From Deltaproteobacteria bacterium (lineage in GTDB: Bacteria; Myxococcota_A; Polyangia; HGW-17), in NCBI GenBank assembly GCA_003249585.1, contig QKIM01000153.1, positions 1 through 17,288 on the forward strand: a DNA stretch of 17,288 nucleotides. Reading direction: 5' to 3'. The notes beneath the pieces were generated by a model. It made no database searches, was not told the DNA's origin, and saw nothing but the letters and a program-made list of their open reading frames with translations. The translations under genes were made by a program, and so were the position numbers. Numbering within the stretch: position 1 is the stretch's first letter; every line of letters starts with the position of its first letter. Positions 8,028 to 16,618 of the stretch are shown piece after piece.

Positions 8028-8720
8028 CTACTCTCCCTTGGTCTTGGCGATGAATCCGTAGCAGACCGCGCCCAGGGCGCCACCGGCCAGGGGTGCGACC
8101 CAGAAGAGCCACAGCTGCTTGAGGGCCCAGCCGTGCTGGAAGAGCGCCACGCCCGTGGAGCGGGCGGGGTTCACCGAGGTGTTGGTCACGGGGATGGAGA
8201 TCAGGTGGATGAGGGTGAGCCCGAGCCCGATGGCGATGGGGGCAAACCCCGCGGGAGCGCGCTTGTCCGTGGAGCCCAGGATGATGAAGATGAAGACCGC
8301 CGTCATCACCACCTCGGTGATGAGCGCAGCCACCAGCTTGTACTTGGCCGGAGAGTGATCCCCGAAGCCGTTGGAGGCGAAGCCCGAGAGGGCCGCCGAG
8401 AAGGACCCCTTCCCGTTGGAGGCGATGAGGTAGATCACCAGGGCGCCCAGAATCGCTCCCACCACCTGGGCGACGATGTAGGGGAGAAAGTCCTTCTTCT
8501 CCATGCGGCCGCCCACCAGGAGACCGAGGGAGACCGCCGGATTGAGGTGGCAGCCCGAGATGTGGCCGATGGCGTAGGCCATGGTCATGACCGTGAGGCC
8601 GAAGGCCAGGGCGATGCCGGGCACCCCGATGACCTGCCCTGCGAGCACGGCGCTGCCGCAACCGCCCAGGACGAGCCAGAAAGTACCGATGAGTTCCGCT
8701 GTATATTTTCTGAAGTCCAT
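8028..8720 (-). CDS. aqpZ: Aquaporin Z, water channel
   Basis: This 230-residue inner-membrane protein closely matches AqpZ throughout, for example [17 protein letters not shown] and [15 protein letters not shown]. Both NPA boxes are present ([10 protein letters not shown] with Asn60, and SVNPARSTG with Asn184). The four residues of the water-selectivity filter in E. coli AqpZ are all kept: Phe40, His172, Thr181 and Arg187. A water channel is therefore more likely than a glycerol facilitator. Length and six-helix pattern are normal. The start at 8720 has an excellent AAAGGAGGAA Shine-Dalgarno sequence at 8727-8736. The gene is monocistronic, ending 3 bp from the hybrid kinase stop, and shares its upstream region with the divergent NtrC-type regulator. 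AqpZ mediates rapid osmotic water flow. Confidence 0.97.
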   Translation of the reverse strand: MDFRKYTAELIGTFWLVLGGCGSAVLAGQVIGVPGIALAFGLTVMTMAYAIGHISGCHLNPAVSLGLLVGGRMEKKDFLPYIVAQVVGAILGALVIYLIASNGKGSFSAALSGFASNGFGDHSPAKYKLVAALITEVVMTAVFIFIILGSTDKRAPAGFAPIAIGLGLTLIHLISIPVTNTSVNPARSTGVALFQHGWALKQLWLFWVAPLAGGALGAVCYGFIAKTKGE

Positions 8721-8726
8721 GTCTGT

Positions 8727-8736
8727 TTCCTCCTTT
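8727..8736 (-). promoter_or_regulatory. Ribosome binding site of aqpZ
   Basis: The minus strand reads AAAGGAGGAA 6 nt before ATG 8720. This sets the start 67 codons inside a longer open frame. Confidence 0.8.
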
Positions 8737-8773
8737 GCCGGGGGTTCTCCCGGAGTGTTGTCGATGAAGACGG

Positions 8774-8803
8774 ATTGTACCCCCAGGCGTCCACTTTGTA
8801 CAA
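8774..8803 (-). promoter_or_regulatory. Candidate aqpZ sigma70 promoter
   Basis: On the minus strand TTGTAC (8798-8803) is followed after 18 bp by TACAAT (8774-8779), a -10 matching the consensus at five of six bases. The -35 is weak and lies in the palindrome TTGTACAA (8796-8803). The predicted leader is about 45 nt. Confidence 0.45.
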
Positions 8804-8819
8804 GAGGTTTTTCCTTTCC

Positions 8820-8835
8820 CGGTCCGAATGGACCG
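8820..8835. promoter_or_regulatory. 16-bp inverted repeat in the aqpZ / regulator spacer
   Basis: The sequence CGGTCCGAATGGACCG has perfect 6-bp arms around GAAT. It lies between the candidate aqpZ promoter and the sigma54-like element and is a plausible protein-binding site, perhaps for the adjacent NtrC-type regulator. Confidence 0.4.
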
Positions 8836-8852
8836 ATGAAAGGGCCACTTCT

Positions 8853-8866
8853 GTCCCCCGGGGGAC
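8853..8866. promoter_or_regulatory. 14-bp perfect palindrome next to the regulator promoter
   Basis: GTCCCCCGGGGGAC is fully self-complementary and ends 6 bp before the sigma54-like element. It shares the GTCC...GGAC ends of the 8820-8835 repeat but with a different centre. The TTTTCT after it could suggest a weak terminator, but no upstream gene would need one on this strand. Confidence 0.35.
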
Positions 8867-8870
8867 TTTT

Positions 8871-8887
8871 CTGGTATGCTTTGTGCA
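8871..8887 (+). promoter_or_regulatory. Sigma54-like (-24/-12) promoter of the regulator-kinase operon
   Basis: The sequence CTGGTATGCTTTGTGCA has the essential GG (8873-8874) and GC (8885-8886) separated by exactly 10 bp, and agrees with the YTGGCACG...TTGCW consensus at most other positions. Transcription would begin near 8898, just before the GAGGAGG ribosome site of an NtrC-type gene. The same DNA also contains TGGTATGCT, an extended -10 for sigma70 with no good -35, so the sigma factor is not certain. Confidence 0.45.
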
Positions 8888-8911
8888 ACTCGTTCACCTC
8901 GAGGAGGCCCC

Positions 8912-10300
8912 ATGGACGCACACACCCCGCACATACTGTTCATCGAGGACGACAAGAGCGGCCGGGAGCTCGGCATCTTCAACCTGACCCGGGCCGGCTA
9001 CGCCGTCGACGGAGCGGCCAGCGGCGAGGAGGGGCTCAGGCTGTTCTCCCCGACCCGTCATCATGTCGTGGTCACGGACCTGAAGATGCCCGGCATCTCC
9101 GGGCTCGAGGTGCTCGGGAGGCTGCACCGGGATCATCCGGACCTCCCCGTCATCGTCATCACCGCCTTCGGCTCCGTGGACGCCGCGGTGGCGGCCATGC
9201 GCGAGGGGGCCTATGATTTCATTCCAAAGCCCTTCAACAAGGACCAGCTGGTCTTCACCATCGCGCGGGCTCTGCAGAAGACCGCCCTCTCCCGGGAGGT
9301 ACACTCCCTGCGCATCCGCGCCACGGGCGTGGAGCGGCCCATCGTGTGGCGCAGCGACGCCATGGAGCGACAGATCCGAGCCTGTGACCGGTTCGCGGCC
9401 TCCGACGCCTCGGTGCTCATCACGGGGGAGAGCGGAACGGGCAAGGAGCTCTTCGCCCGGCGCCTGCACGTCCTGAGTCGCCGCGCCGAGGGCCCCTTCG
9501 TGGCCATCAACTGCGCCGCCATCCCCGAGGCCCTCCTGGAGTCCGAGCTCTTCGGCCACGCCAAGGGCGCCTTCACCGGCGCCCACCAGTCGAGACGGGG
9601 CAAATTCCGCCAGGCCGACGGGGGGACCCTCTTCCTCGACGAGATCGGCGAGATCCCCACGGCGCTGCAGTCGAAGATCCTGCGGGCCATCGAGGAGCGG
9701 GAGGTCCAAGGCGTGGGAGAGGAGAAGCCCCACGCCGTCGACATCCGCCTCGTCTCCGCCACCAATCGTGATCTGCAGGTCGCCATCTCCGAAGGACGCT
9801 TCCGTGAGGACCTCTATTATCGCCTCAACGTCGTCGAGCTTTCGCTGCCACCTCTTCGGGAGCGGTCCGAGGACATCCCGGCGCTGGCCGAGCACTTCGT
9901 CCGTGAGATCTCGACCGGCAGACGCCTGGAGATCCCCGGGGCCCTCATGAACCGACTCACCGCCTACCACTGGCCGGGCAACATCCGCGAGCTGGCCAAT
10001 GTGTGCGAACGCCTGGTCCTGTTGTGCGCGGACGACACCCTGAGCGAAGAGGATCTCCCAGCCTGGGGAAGCCCCTCCGAGGACCCAAAGAATGCGGATG
10101 GTTTTTACTCGGACTATTTCACGGGGGGGCGCACCCTCCTGGACCTGGAGCAGGCCGTCATCCAGTGGGCCCTGGCCCGGCGCGACGCAAACGTCACCCG
10201 CGCCGCCGAGCTCCTGGGCGTCCCGCGCCATTTCCTCGCCTACCGCATGGAGAAATACGGTATCTGCCGAACACCGCAGGGGGAGGGACCTCAGCCATGA
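8912..10300 (+). CDS. NtrC-family sigma54-dependent response regulator
   Basis: This 462-residue cytoplasmic protein has the full NtrC order. The receiver (4-120) carries the acidic pair in FIEDD, phospho-Asp56 (VVTDLKMPG), Thr84 and Lys106. The AAA+ domain (about 140-370) has Walker A GESGTGKE (Lys178), an intact GAFTGA loop for contacting sigma54 (219-224) and Walker B LFLDEIGE (Asp243, Glu244). A Fis-type helix-turn-helix closes the protein ([18 protein letters not shown]). All key residues are present, so it should activate sigma54 promoters when phosphorylated. ATG 8912 follows GAGGAGG at 8901-8907. It overlaps the kinase gene by ATGA, so that kinase is the likely partner. The sigma54-like element just upstream suggests autoactivation. 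Its regulon is unknown; aqpZ is the nearest divergent candidate. Confidence 0.95.
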   Translation: MDAHTPHILFIEDDKSGRELGIFNLTRAGYAVDGAASGEEGLRLFSPTRHHVVVTDLKMPGISGLEVLGRLHRDHPDLPVIVITAFGSVDAAVAAMREGAYDFIPKPFNKDQLVFTIARALQKTALSREVHSLRIRATGVERPIVWRSDAMERQIRACDRFAASDASVLITGESGTGKELFARRLHVLSRRAEGPFVAINCAAIPEALLESELFGHAKGAFTGAHQSRRGKFRQADGGTLFLDEIGEIPTALQSKILRAIEEREVQGVGEEKPHAVDIRLVSATNRDLQVAISEGRFREDLYYRLNVVELSLPPLRERSEDIPALAEHFVREISTGRRLEIPGALMNRLTAYHWPGNIRELANVCERLVLLCADDTLSEEDLPAWGSPSEDPKNADGFYSDYFTGGRTLLDLEQAVIQWALARRDANVTRAAELLGVPRHFLAYRMEKYGICRTPQGEGPQP

Positions 10301-11391
10301 CCCGGCATCATGCCTTCACAGAGGAACTGACGGCCCGTGATCTGCTGTGGATCACCTGGCTGCCCCTGGTCCTCATCACGGTCGCCCACTACACCGTCCC
10401 TGCCCACCTCCACTGGGTCCACGACGTGCTCCGGCGCCTGTACTACCTTCCCCTCATCTACGCCTCCCTGAGAGGAGGGGTGAAGGTGGGCTGCGCGGTG
10501 GCCCTCTTCATCATCGCCGGATACCTCCCCCACGCCTTCTCCCACATCGCCCACCACGACCCGGCGGCGGGCATCGAGAAGTTCCTGGAGATGGTGCTCT
10601 ACCTCGGCGTCGCCTGCCTGACGGGGTTCCTCTCCAAAAAGGAGAAGGCCCAGCGTCGCCGGGTCGAGCGCGTGCTGAGGGAGCGCGAGCGCCTCATGGA
10701 CCAGCTGGTACGGGCCGGCCGCCTCAGCGCACTGGGCGAGGTCGTCGCGGGCATCGCCCATGAAATCAAGAACCCCCTCCACAGTCTCCTGGGGACCGCA
10801 GAGATCATCGACCCCCTCATCCCGCGGGACATTCCCGAGCGGGCCATGTGGGACAACCACGTGGAGGAGCTCCGGCGGCTGGAGCGGACCTCGGCGCGCT
10901 TCCTCTCCCTGGCCGCGCCTCCGACGACCGACATGACACCGCTGAACCTCGGGGAGGTCCTGACCCGGCTGGAGGGCCTCGTCGGCGCAGAGTGCCGGCA
11001 GCGGGACGTCCGGCTGGTGCTCCGACCGGGAGATCACCCCGTCATGGTGAGAGGCAACGCAGACCAGCTGGTGCAGGTGGGGCTCAACGTGGTCATCAAC
11101 GCCCTCAGAGCCATGGAGGGGAAGGGCGACCGCATCGTCGTCACGGTCCTTGCCCATCTCGAGGGACCGGCCGCCACGGCGGGGATCACCTTCTTCAACA
11201 ACGGCCCTCACATCCCAGAAGCCGAGCTGGAGCGTATCTTCGACCCATTCCACTCCTCAAACCCTGCAGGCACAGGCCTCGGCCTCTCCATCTCCTCGGG
11301 GATCGCCCGGGCCCACGGCGGCTTCCTCTCGGTGGAGAACCAGGAGGAGGGCGTCTGCTTCACCCTGCGGCTGCCCAGATCGACAACCTGA
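10297..11391 (+). CDS. Membrane histidine kinase, partner of the NtrC-type regulator
   Basis: The kinase has 364 residues. The N-terminal 115 residues are largely hydrophobic with about four membrane segments (for example WLPLVLITVAHYTV and FLEMVLYLGVACLTGFL) and little periplasmic sequence, so it probably senses something in or at the membrane. A short coiled linker (KEKAQRRRVERVLRERERL) leads to HisKA with phospho-acceptor His155 in GIAHEIKNPL. The HATPase domain has the N-box VGLNVVINALRAM and a normal GTGLGLSI. The G1 box reads FNNGPHIP, so Asn301 replaces the usual Asp and His305 a Gly. Start ATG 10297 lies within the regulator stop codon (ATGA), with GGAGGG about 10 nt upstream. It should phosphorylate Asp56 of the neighbouring regulator. 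Confidence 0.92.
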   Translation: MTRHHAFTEELTARDLLWITWLPLVLITVAHYTVPAHLHWVHDVLRRLYYLPLIYASLRGGVKVGCAVALFIIAGYLPHAFSHIAHHDPAAGIEKFLEMVLYLGVACLTGFLSKKEKAQRRRVERVLRERERLMDQLVRAGRLSALGEVVAGIAHEIKNPLHSLLGTAEIIDPLIPRDIPERAMWDNHVEELRRLERTSARFLSLAAPPTTDMTPLNLGEVLTRLEGLVGAECRQRDVRLVLRPGDHPVMVRGNADQLVQVGLNVVINALRAMEGKGDRIVVTVLAHLEGPAATAGITFFNNGPHIPEAELERIFDPFHSSNPAGTGLGLSISSGIARAHGGFLSVENQEEGVCFTLRLPRSTT

Positions 11392-11587
11392 ACTCCCCAC
11401 CGCGGTGACCTGGGCCACAATTATCTCAATTCTTATTTAAAACAGCCTATTACCTGGCAACCAACAGCTCCCCTACCACAGGGCGAGGACGTTCCCTCCC
11501 AGAGGGGACGAGGACCCGGGGATTTCTCCTTGCGCCGTGGGCCAATCAGGTCATGGTACAGTATCTCCCGTGTACCCGGACTGGACT
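11392..11587. other. Intergenic region before the TPR/barrel gene
   Basis: The first part (about 11418-11450) is a short AT-rich patch with a TATTTA that could serve as a -10, but no good -35 was found. A 7-bp stem with a 3-nt loop occurs at 11492-11508 (TTCCCTC, CCA, GAGGGGA). It has no following T-run, so it is not a classical intrinsic terminator. Confidence 0.4.
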
Positions 11588-12709
11588 ATGACCCTATCCT
11601 TGCTTACCCTTTTCGCGTTCCTCGCCGGCACCCCCGCCGCGCCGACCCTCTCGGCACGCCCGTGCAGCCTCGAAGGAGACCGCGAATTCGACGCTGGGAA
11701 TTTCAAACCGGCTTTGTGGCACTACCGCCGGGCGTGGCGGTGGGAGAAGACCCTCTCCTGCCAACTGAAGATCGCCCTGTCGCTCTATCACCTGGGCCGC
11801 TTCAAGGCGGCCATGCGGCACACGGAGTCCTTCATCGCCGCCCACGCCGGGGCATCGCTTCTGAGACGGGATCCGGCCTACATCAGCGCCCGCCGGCTAC
11901 GCCTGGAGCTTCTCGGCCGCCTCAGGCTACCCCCTGGTGAGCGTCCCACTCACGGCCGCCCTCCCCGGACCGCCTACGGCCCCCCTTTGCGGGCCCGCCA
12001 CAGACCCGTGACGTCCACCCCTGCACCGCGCAGGGACACCCTGAAAGCACCCCCTCCCGGATACGTCCCGGTCACCTTTGTGACCGTCACCTTGGATCGG
12101 ACCCTCGACACGCACAGGGGCCAGGCGCTCCGGCTCGAGTATTCCCGACGGTTGCTCAAGGGGCTCTTTTTCCACGCGGATCTTGGTTCGGAGCACTCCC
12201 CCTCCATCTCCCTGGGCGAGGGGTCCGCACGGCTCGAGGTCGCCTTCGGAAGGCTCCTCCTGGGCGGTCTCCTGGGCGTCTACCACACCACCGCCACTCA
12301 GCCGGTCCGTCGGGAGACCAACAGCGTCGCATCGCAGACGACTTCGGCTCAACTGGGCCTCGTCCTCGGCCTGGGCGCCAGGGACCACCTGTTCGTGGCC
12401 TTCACCCCGCTCATCGATGTCGCGGCGGGCCGCCTGGCGGGAGCTGTCCTCTCCGGAGGTGCCCCCCTCCTGGGCGGTCGTTTCACGGTGAGCTGGACCA
12501 GCATGCGCAGGGTCATCATCCGCAACGAGAATCTCTACGAGGTGAAGGCCTACGAGGCCGTCCTCTCGGTGGAAATTCCCCTCTCCCGAAATACCAGGGG
12601 GCTCCGGCGCGCGGTGGTCCTGCGGGCGGGAGTCTCCAACCGTAACGAAGACCCCGCGCTCACCCGCCCCGACGTCTTTGTGGGGACGGGGCTCTCGGTC
12701 CGCTGGTGA
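11588..12709 (+). CDS. Exported protein with TPR-like N-terminus and probable outer-membrane barrel
   Basis: The protein has 373 residues and is not a family I can name. Residues 1-20 (MTLSLLTLFAFLAGTPAAPT) look like a signal peptide, which is why ATG 11588 is preferred over in-frame GTG starts at 11537 and 11570; none has a clear ribosome site. Residues about 25-85 (EGDREFDAGNFKPALWHYRRAW, then SLYHLGRFKAAMRHTESFI) have the A/G/Y spacing of one or two tetratricopeptide repeats. A Pro-rich linker follows, then alternating hydrophobic/polar strands with turns to a C-terminal Trp (GTGLSVRW), as in outer-membrane beta-barrels. It probably sits in the outer membrane with a small periplasmic TPR. 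It converges on the RND pump gene with a 3-bp gap. Adjacency gives no functional clue. Confidence 0.65.
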   Translation: MTLSLLTLFAFLAGTPAAPTLSARPCSLEGDREFDAGNFKPALWHYRRAWRWEKTLSCQLKIALSLYHLGRFKAAMRHTESFIAAHAGASLLRRDPAYISARRLRLELLGRLRLPPGERPTHGRPPRTAYGPPLRARHRPVTSTPAPRRDTLKAPPPGYVPVTFVTVTLDRTLDTHRGQALRLEYSRRLLKGLFFHADLGSEHSPSISLGEGSARLEVAFGRLLLGGLLGVYHTTATQPVRRETNSVASQTTSAQLGLVLGLGARDHLFVAFTPLIDVAAGRLAGAVLSGGAPLLGGRFTVSWTSMRRVIIRNENLYEVKAYEAVLSVEIPLSRNTRGLRRAVVLRAGVSNRNEDPALTRPDVFVGTGLSVRW

Positions 12710-12712
12710 GTC

Positions 12713-15700
12713 TCAGCGCGCGGAGCGCAAAGAAGAGAATCTCCGGATCCAGGCGGGAGCCCGGAGCGTGGACGCCCGCAGGCGCAGCTCCCAAACCAGG
12801 GAGAAGAGGACGGGGACGACCAGCATGGTGAAGAGCTCGAGGGCCATGCCGCCGAAGAGGGGGACGGCCATGGGGCCCATCACGTCCGCCCCGCGTCCCG
12901 TGGAGGTGAGGACAGGGATCAATGCCAGCAGGGTGGTGGCGGTGGTCATCAGGCAGGCCCTGACCCTGGTCTTTCCGGCCTCGATGGTTCGCTCGCGGAT
13001 CCCGGCCAGCGTCTTGGGCGCCTTCTCGAAGCGGTGGACCAGATGGGTAGCCATGACCACACCGTCATCGGTGGCGATGCCGAAGAGGGCCAGGAAGCCG
13101 ACCCACACCGCGACGCTCAGGTTCACGGGGCCGACGTGGAAGAGATCCCTCAGCCCGACGCCCATGATCGACACATCCAGAAACCACGGCCGACCATAGA
13201 GCCACAACATGATGAAGCCCCCGGCCCAGGCCACGGCGACGCCTGAGAAGATGATGAGGGTCACCGCCACGGAGCCGAACTGCAGGTGGATGAGCAGGAA
13301 GATGAGGGCCAGAGCCAGGGGGATGATGACCATGAGGGTCCTCGACGCCCGAAGGTGGTCCTCGTAGGAGCCCGCGGGGCGAAGAGTCACGCTCCTGGGC
13401 AGATCGAGCCGTCCGCTTTTGGAGGCGCCGTCCACCGCGGCCAGAACCTCTTCCATGACGCGCACCTTGGAATATCCGGGCTTCCCGTCGAAGGTCACCG
13501 CCGCCGTGACGAAGCTCTCCTCGGACTTGATGGTCTGCGGACCACGCTGGTAGTTGATGTCCGCGAGCTGCCCCAGGGAAACGGTCCGTCCACCACCCAC
13601 GGAGACCGCCAGCGCCCCCAGGGCCGCTGGCGTATCCCTGTAGTCACTGAGGAACCGGACTCGAACGGGGATGCGCTCCCGCCCCCGGATGACCGTGGTC
13701 ACGCGGCGGCCGCCCACGGCCAGCTCCACGAAGGACATGAGGCCGCCCCGGCTCAGCCCGTAACGCTGCAGCGCCTCGGCCCGGGGGACGATGTTCAGAT
13801 AGGGTTTGCCGACGGTGCGCTCGGCAGAGACCGTGGCCGGGTCCACCGCGGGCAGCGTGCGCAGAAAGCGCTCCAGTCTGATCCCTGCATGCTCCACGAC
13901 CGAGGGGTCCGCACCCAGCACCTTGAGGGCCATGGCCGCCCGGACACCGGTCTGGAGCATGACGATACGGGTGGAGATGGGCTGGAGCCTGGGCGCCGAG
14001 GTGCTTCCGGGCACCCTGGCCCGGTCGGTGATCCGGCGCCAGATGTCGTCGGGACTGCGGATGCCGGGCCACGCCCTCCGCCCCTCGTTGAGCGCCGGGA
14101 TCAGGGCCGGCCGCCAGAGACGGAAGGGGCGCCCGCCCGGATCGGGGACGAGGGCGCCGTGACTGTCCCTGAGGAACCTGCCGGAGGCGCGGTAGGGAAG
14201 ACCGTCGGGGGCCCTGAGGGGGTTGCCGGCGGCGTCCCGCACCAGGTCGCTCCCGGACCCGTCGTGGGCGAAGAGCAGGAGCGCTCCCGAGGGGCCGCGC
14301 AGATACTCGTCGCGATAGGTGATGATGGTCTCGAACATGGAGATGGGAGCGGGGTCGAGTGCCGTATCCGCGCGCCCCAGTTTTCCGACGACCGTCTGCA
14401 CTTCGGGAATGGAGCGGATGGCCATGTCCTGCAGTCGCATGATCTTCTGGGCCTCGCCGATGGACGCGTGGGGCATGACCGTGGGCATGAACAGAAACGT
14501 CCCCTCGTCGAGGTCGGGCATGAACTGGCGCTGCAGCCCGGGGAAGGCTCTGGACAGCTTCCTCCCGGGTGCAGAATCGGTGACCGCAGAGGGCAGGACC
14601 GCCGTGACCGGCGCGAACCCCCGCCACACGACGAACCCGAAGACGAGGAAGAACCCCATGAGGGACAGGAACTGGATGCGATGGTTGAGACACCAGCGCA
14701 AAAGGGGCACATACAGCCGGTGGAAGAGCACGAAGATCGAGAGCACCGAACCCAGGAGCAGGGCTGTCAGGAGGAAGTTGTCCATGGCGCTGCGGGCGTG
14801 TCCCAGAGGACGCCAGGTCGACGAGAGCACCCACAGGGCCGCCGCAGCCAGCAGCACATTGACGATCCAGCGCAGGATCTGCCCGGCGCGGCGGGGCACA
14901 AGGGGGGCGAAGAGTCCGTAGAGCGTCACGCCCAGGACCAGACCTCCCAGGACCACGTTCAGCCGAACGGTGAGAACAACGGAGAGGATCAGCGAGGCCG
15001 CGGTGATGAGCCACCGACGCAGGCGCCCGCGATCTCCCATGAAGGTGAGGGCCAGCGGCGGGATGAGGAAGAGCGCCAGGATCAGGGAGCTCATGAGGGC
15101 GAAGGTCTTGGTGTAGGCCAGAGGCTTGAAGAGCTTCCCCTCCGTGGCGGTCATGGCGAAGACGGGGATGAAGCTCACCACCGTGGTCGCGACGGAGGTG
15201 ACCACCGCCGAGGCGACCTCCGTGGCGGCCCGGTGGATGGTGACGAAGGGGGCCTCGGCGGACGGGCGCGCCTCCAGATGGCGCACGATGTTCTCCAGGA
15301 TGACGATGCCCATGTCCACCATGGTCCCGATGGCGATGCCGATCCCCGAGAGGGCCAGGCTGTTGGCCTCCATGTGGAGGTTCTTCATGACGACGAAGGT
15401 GACCAGGACCGCCAGAGGGAGCATGCTCCCGACGATGATGGAGCTGCGCAGATGGCCGAGCATCACCAGGATCACGATGAGCGTCACCAGTATCTCATCC
15501 CTCAGGGTGTGTTCCAGGGTCTTCACCGTCTCCCCGATGAGCACAGAGCGGTCGTAGAAGGGCACGATCGTCAGGGTGGACAGGCGTCCATCGGGGAGGA
15601 CCTTGGAGGGCATGCCCCGCCCGAGCTCCTTGATGCGCTCCTTGATGCGCTTTACGGTCACCATGGTGTTGGCGCCCTCGTTGACGGTCACCACGCCACC

Positions 15701-16618
15701 CACGGCCTCGGCACCTTCTTTGTCCAGAAGACCCCGCCTCAGGGCCGGCCCCTCGGTCACCCTCGCGACCTGTCCCACGGTGACGGGAATCCCCTTGACG
15801 GAGCGCAGCACGGCTCCGCGGAACTCCTCCAGGGTGTGGGCACGGCCCACCCCGCGGATCACATACTCCACCTTGTTGATCTCCAGGGTCCTCGCCCCCA
15901 CGTCCCGGTTGGCACGACCCACGGCCGCCGCCACCTCGTCGAGGGAGATCCCGAAGCGCCGCAGGGCGTCGGGATCGACCTCCACGTGGAATTCCCGGAC
16001 GAACCCGCCGATGGAGGCCACCTCCGCCACACCCTCCACGGAGGCCAGGCGGTAGCGGATCAGGGTGTCTTGGACCCGGCGCAGCTCGGCAAGGTCCCAC
16101 CCCCCCGTGGGCCGGCCCTTTTTGTCGCGCCCCTCGATGGTGTACCAGAAGACCTGGCCGAGAGCCGTCCCGGGCGGGCCGAGGGTCGGCGTGACTCCGG
16201 GCGGCAGGAGATCCTGCGGCAGCGCGGCCAGCTTCTCCAGCAGGCGCGCGCGCGCCCAGTAGAACCCTGTGTCATCATCGAAGATCACGTAGACCGTGGA
16301 GAACCCGAACATGGAGGCCGCCCGCACCGTCTTCACTCCAGGCAGCCCCATGAGGGTCTGCGAGAGGGGGTAGGTGATCTGCTCCTCCACGTCCGAGGGC
16401 GCCGCCCCCGGCCAGGCGGTGAACACGATCTGCTGATTCTCCCCGATGTTGGGGATGGCATCCACGGAGACGGGCTTCAGGTGCAGCAGCGCTCCACTGA
16501 AGTCGAAGGGTGCGACGGAGACTCCCCACAGCCCGAGCACGGCGGCCGCGATGAACACCACAGCGCGGTTGCGCATGCTGAAGGCGATGAGCCACCCAAG
16601 GACCGAACCCCGTTTCAT
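12713..16618 (-). CDS. Heavy-metal RND efflux pump, CusA/CzcA-like, extended form
   Basis: The 1301-residue inner-membrane pump is about 250 residues longer than E. coli CusA. The typical start (IAFSMRNRAVVF), the porter signature PDLDEGTFLFMPT and the TM4 acidic site (GTMVDMGIVILEN) identify HME-RND. Met711, Met761 and Met887 lie where CusA has its three cleft methionines (from memory), favouring Cu(I)/Ag(I). Extra length comes mainly from about 95 residues with roughly four hydrophobic helices after TM6 (about 525-640), an insert in the porter domain (about 770-875) and a short one before NLSVAVWVGF. The TM10 site reads ATDDGVV instead of the CusA Glu form. I recall similar long forms in Bacteroidetes and deltaproteobacteria, so this is a known subtype. 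ATG 16618 overlaps the adaptor stop by ATGA. It uses proton flow to export metal through a tripartite complex. Confidence 0.93.
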   Translation of the reverse strand: MKRGSVLGWLIAFSMRNRAVVFIAAAVLGLWGVSVAPFDFSGALLHLKPVSVDAIPNIGENQQIVFTAWPGAAPSDVEEQITYPLSQTLMGLPGVKTVRAASMFGFSTVYVIFDDDTGFYWARARLLEKLAALPQDLLPPGVTPTLGPPGTALGQVFWYTIEGRDKKGRPTGGWDLAELRRVQDTLIRYRLASVEGVAEVASIGGFVREFHVEVDPDALRRFGISLDEVAAAVGRANRDVGARTLEINKVEYVIRGVGRAHTLEEFRGAVLRSVKGIPVTVGQVARVTEGPALRRGLLDKEGAEAVGGVVTVNEGANTMVTVKRIKERIKELGRGMPSKVLPDGRLSTLTIVPFYDRSVLIGETVKTLEHTLRDEILVTLIVILVMLGHLRSSIIVGSMLPLAVLVTFVVMKNLHMEANSLALSGIGIAIGTMVDMGIVILENIVRHLEARPSAEAPFVTIHRAATEVASAVVTSVATTVVSFIPVFAMTATEGKLFKPLAYTKTFALMSSLILALFLIPPLALTFMGDRGRLRRWLITAASLILSVVLTVRLNVVLGGLVLGVTLYGLFAPLVPRRAGQILRWIVNVLLAAAALWVLSSTWRPLGHARSAMDNFLLTALLLGSVLSIFVLFHRLYVPLLRWCLNHRIQFLSLMGFFLVFGFVVWRGFAPVTAVLPSAVTDSAPGRKLSRAFPGLQRQFMPDLDEGTFLFMPTVMPHASIGEAQKIMRLQDMAIRSIPEVQTVVGKLGRADTALDPAPISMFETIITYRDEYLRGPSGALLLFAHDGSGSDLVRDAAGNPLRAPDGLPYRASGRFLRDSHGALVPDPGGRPFRLWRPALIPALNEGRRAWPGIRSPDDIWRRITDRARVPGSTSAPRLQPISTRIVMLQTGVRAAMALKVLGADPSVVEHAGIRLERFLRTLPAVDPATVSAERTVGKPYLNIVPRAEALQRYGLSRGGLMSFVELAVGGRRVTTVIRGRERIPVRVRFLSDYRDTPAALGALAVSVGGGRTVSLGQLADINYQRGPQTIKSEESFVTAAVTFDGKPGYSKVRVMEEVLAAVDGASKSGRLDLPRSVTLRPAGSYEDHLRASRTLMVIIPLALALIFLLIHLQFGSVAVTLIIFSGVAVAWAGGFIMLWLYGRPWFLDVSIMGVGLRDLFHVGPVNLSVAVWVGFLALFGIATDDGVVMATHLVHRFEKAPKTLAGIRERTIEAGKTRVRACLMTTATTLLALIPVLTSTGRGADVMGPMAVPLFGGMALELFTMLVVPVLFSLVWELRLRASTLRAPAWIRRFSSLRSAR

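Noticed and set aside
8853..8872. Intrinsic terminator at the GTCCCCCGGGGGAC palindrome
   Set aside because: The T-run is short and, on that strand, only the divergent aqpZ control region precedes it, so no transcript needs to end there; an operator is more plausible.
11455..11469. Possible sigma54 promoter before the TPR/barrel gene
   Set aside because: The GG and GC are separated by 9 bp rather than the required 10.
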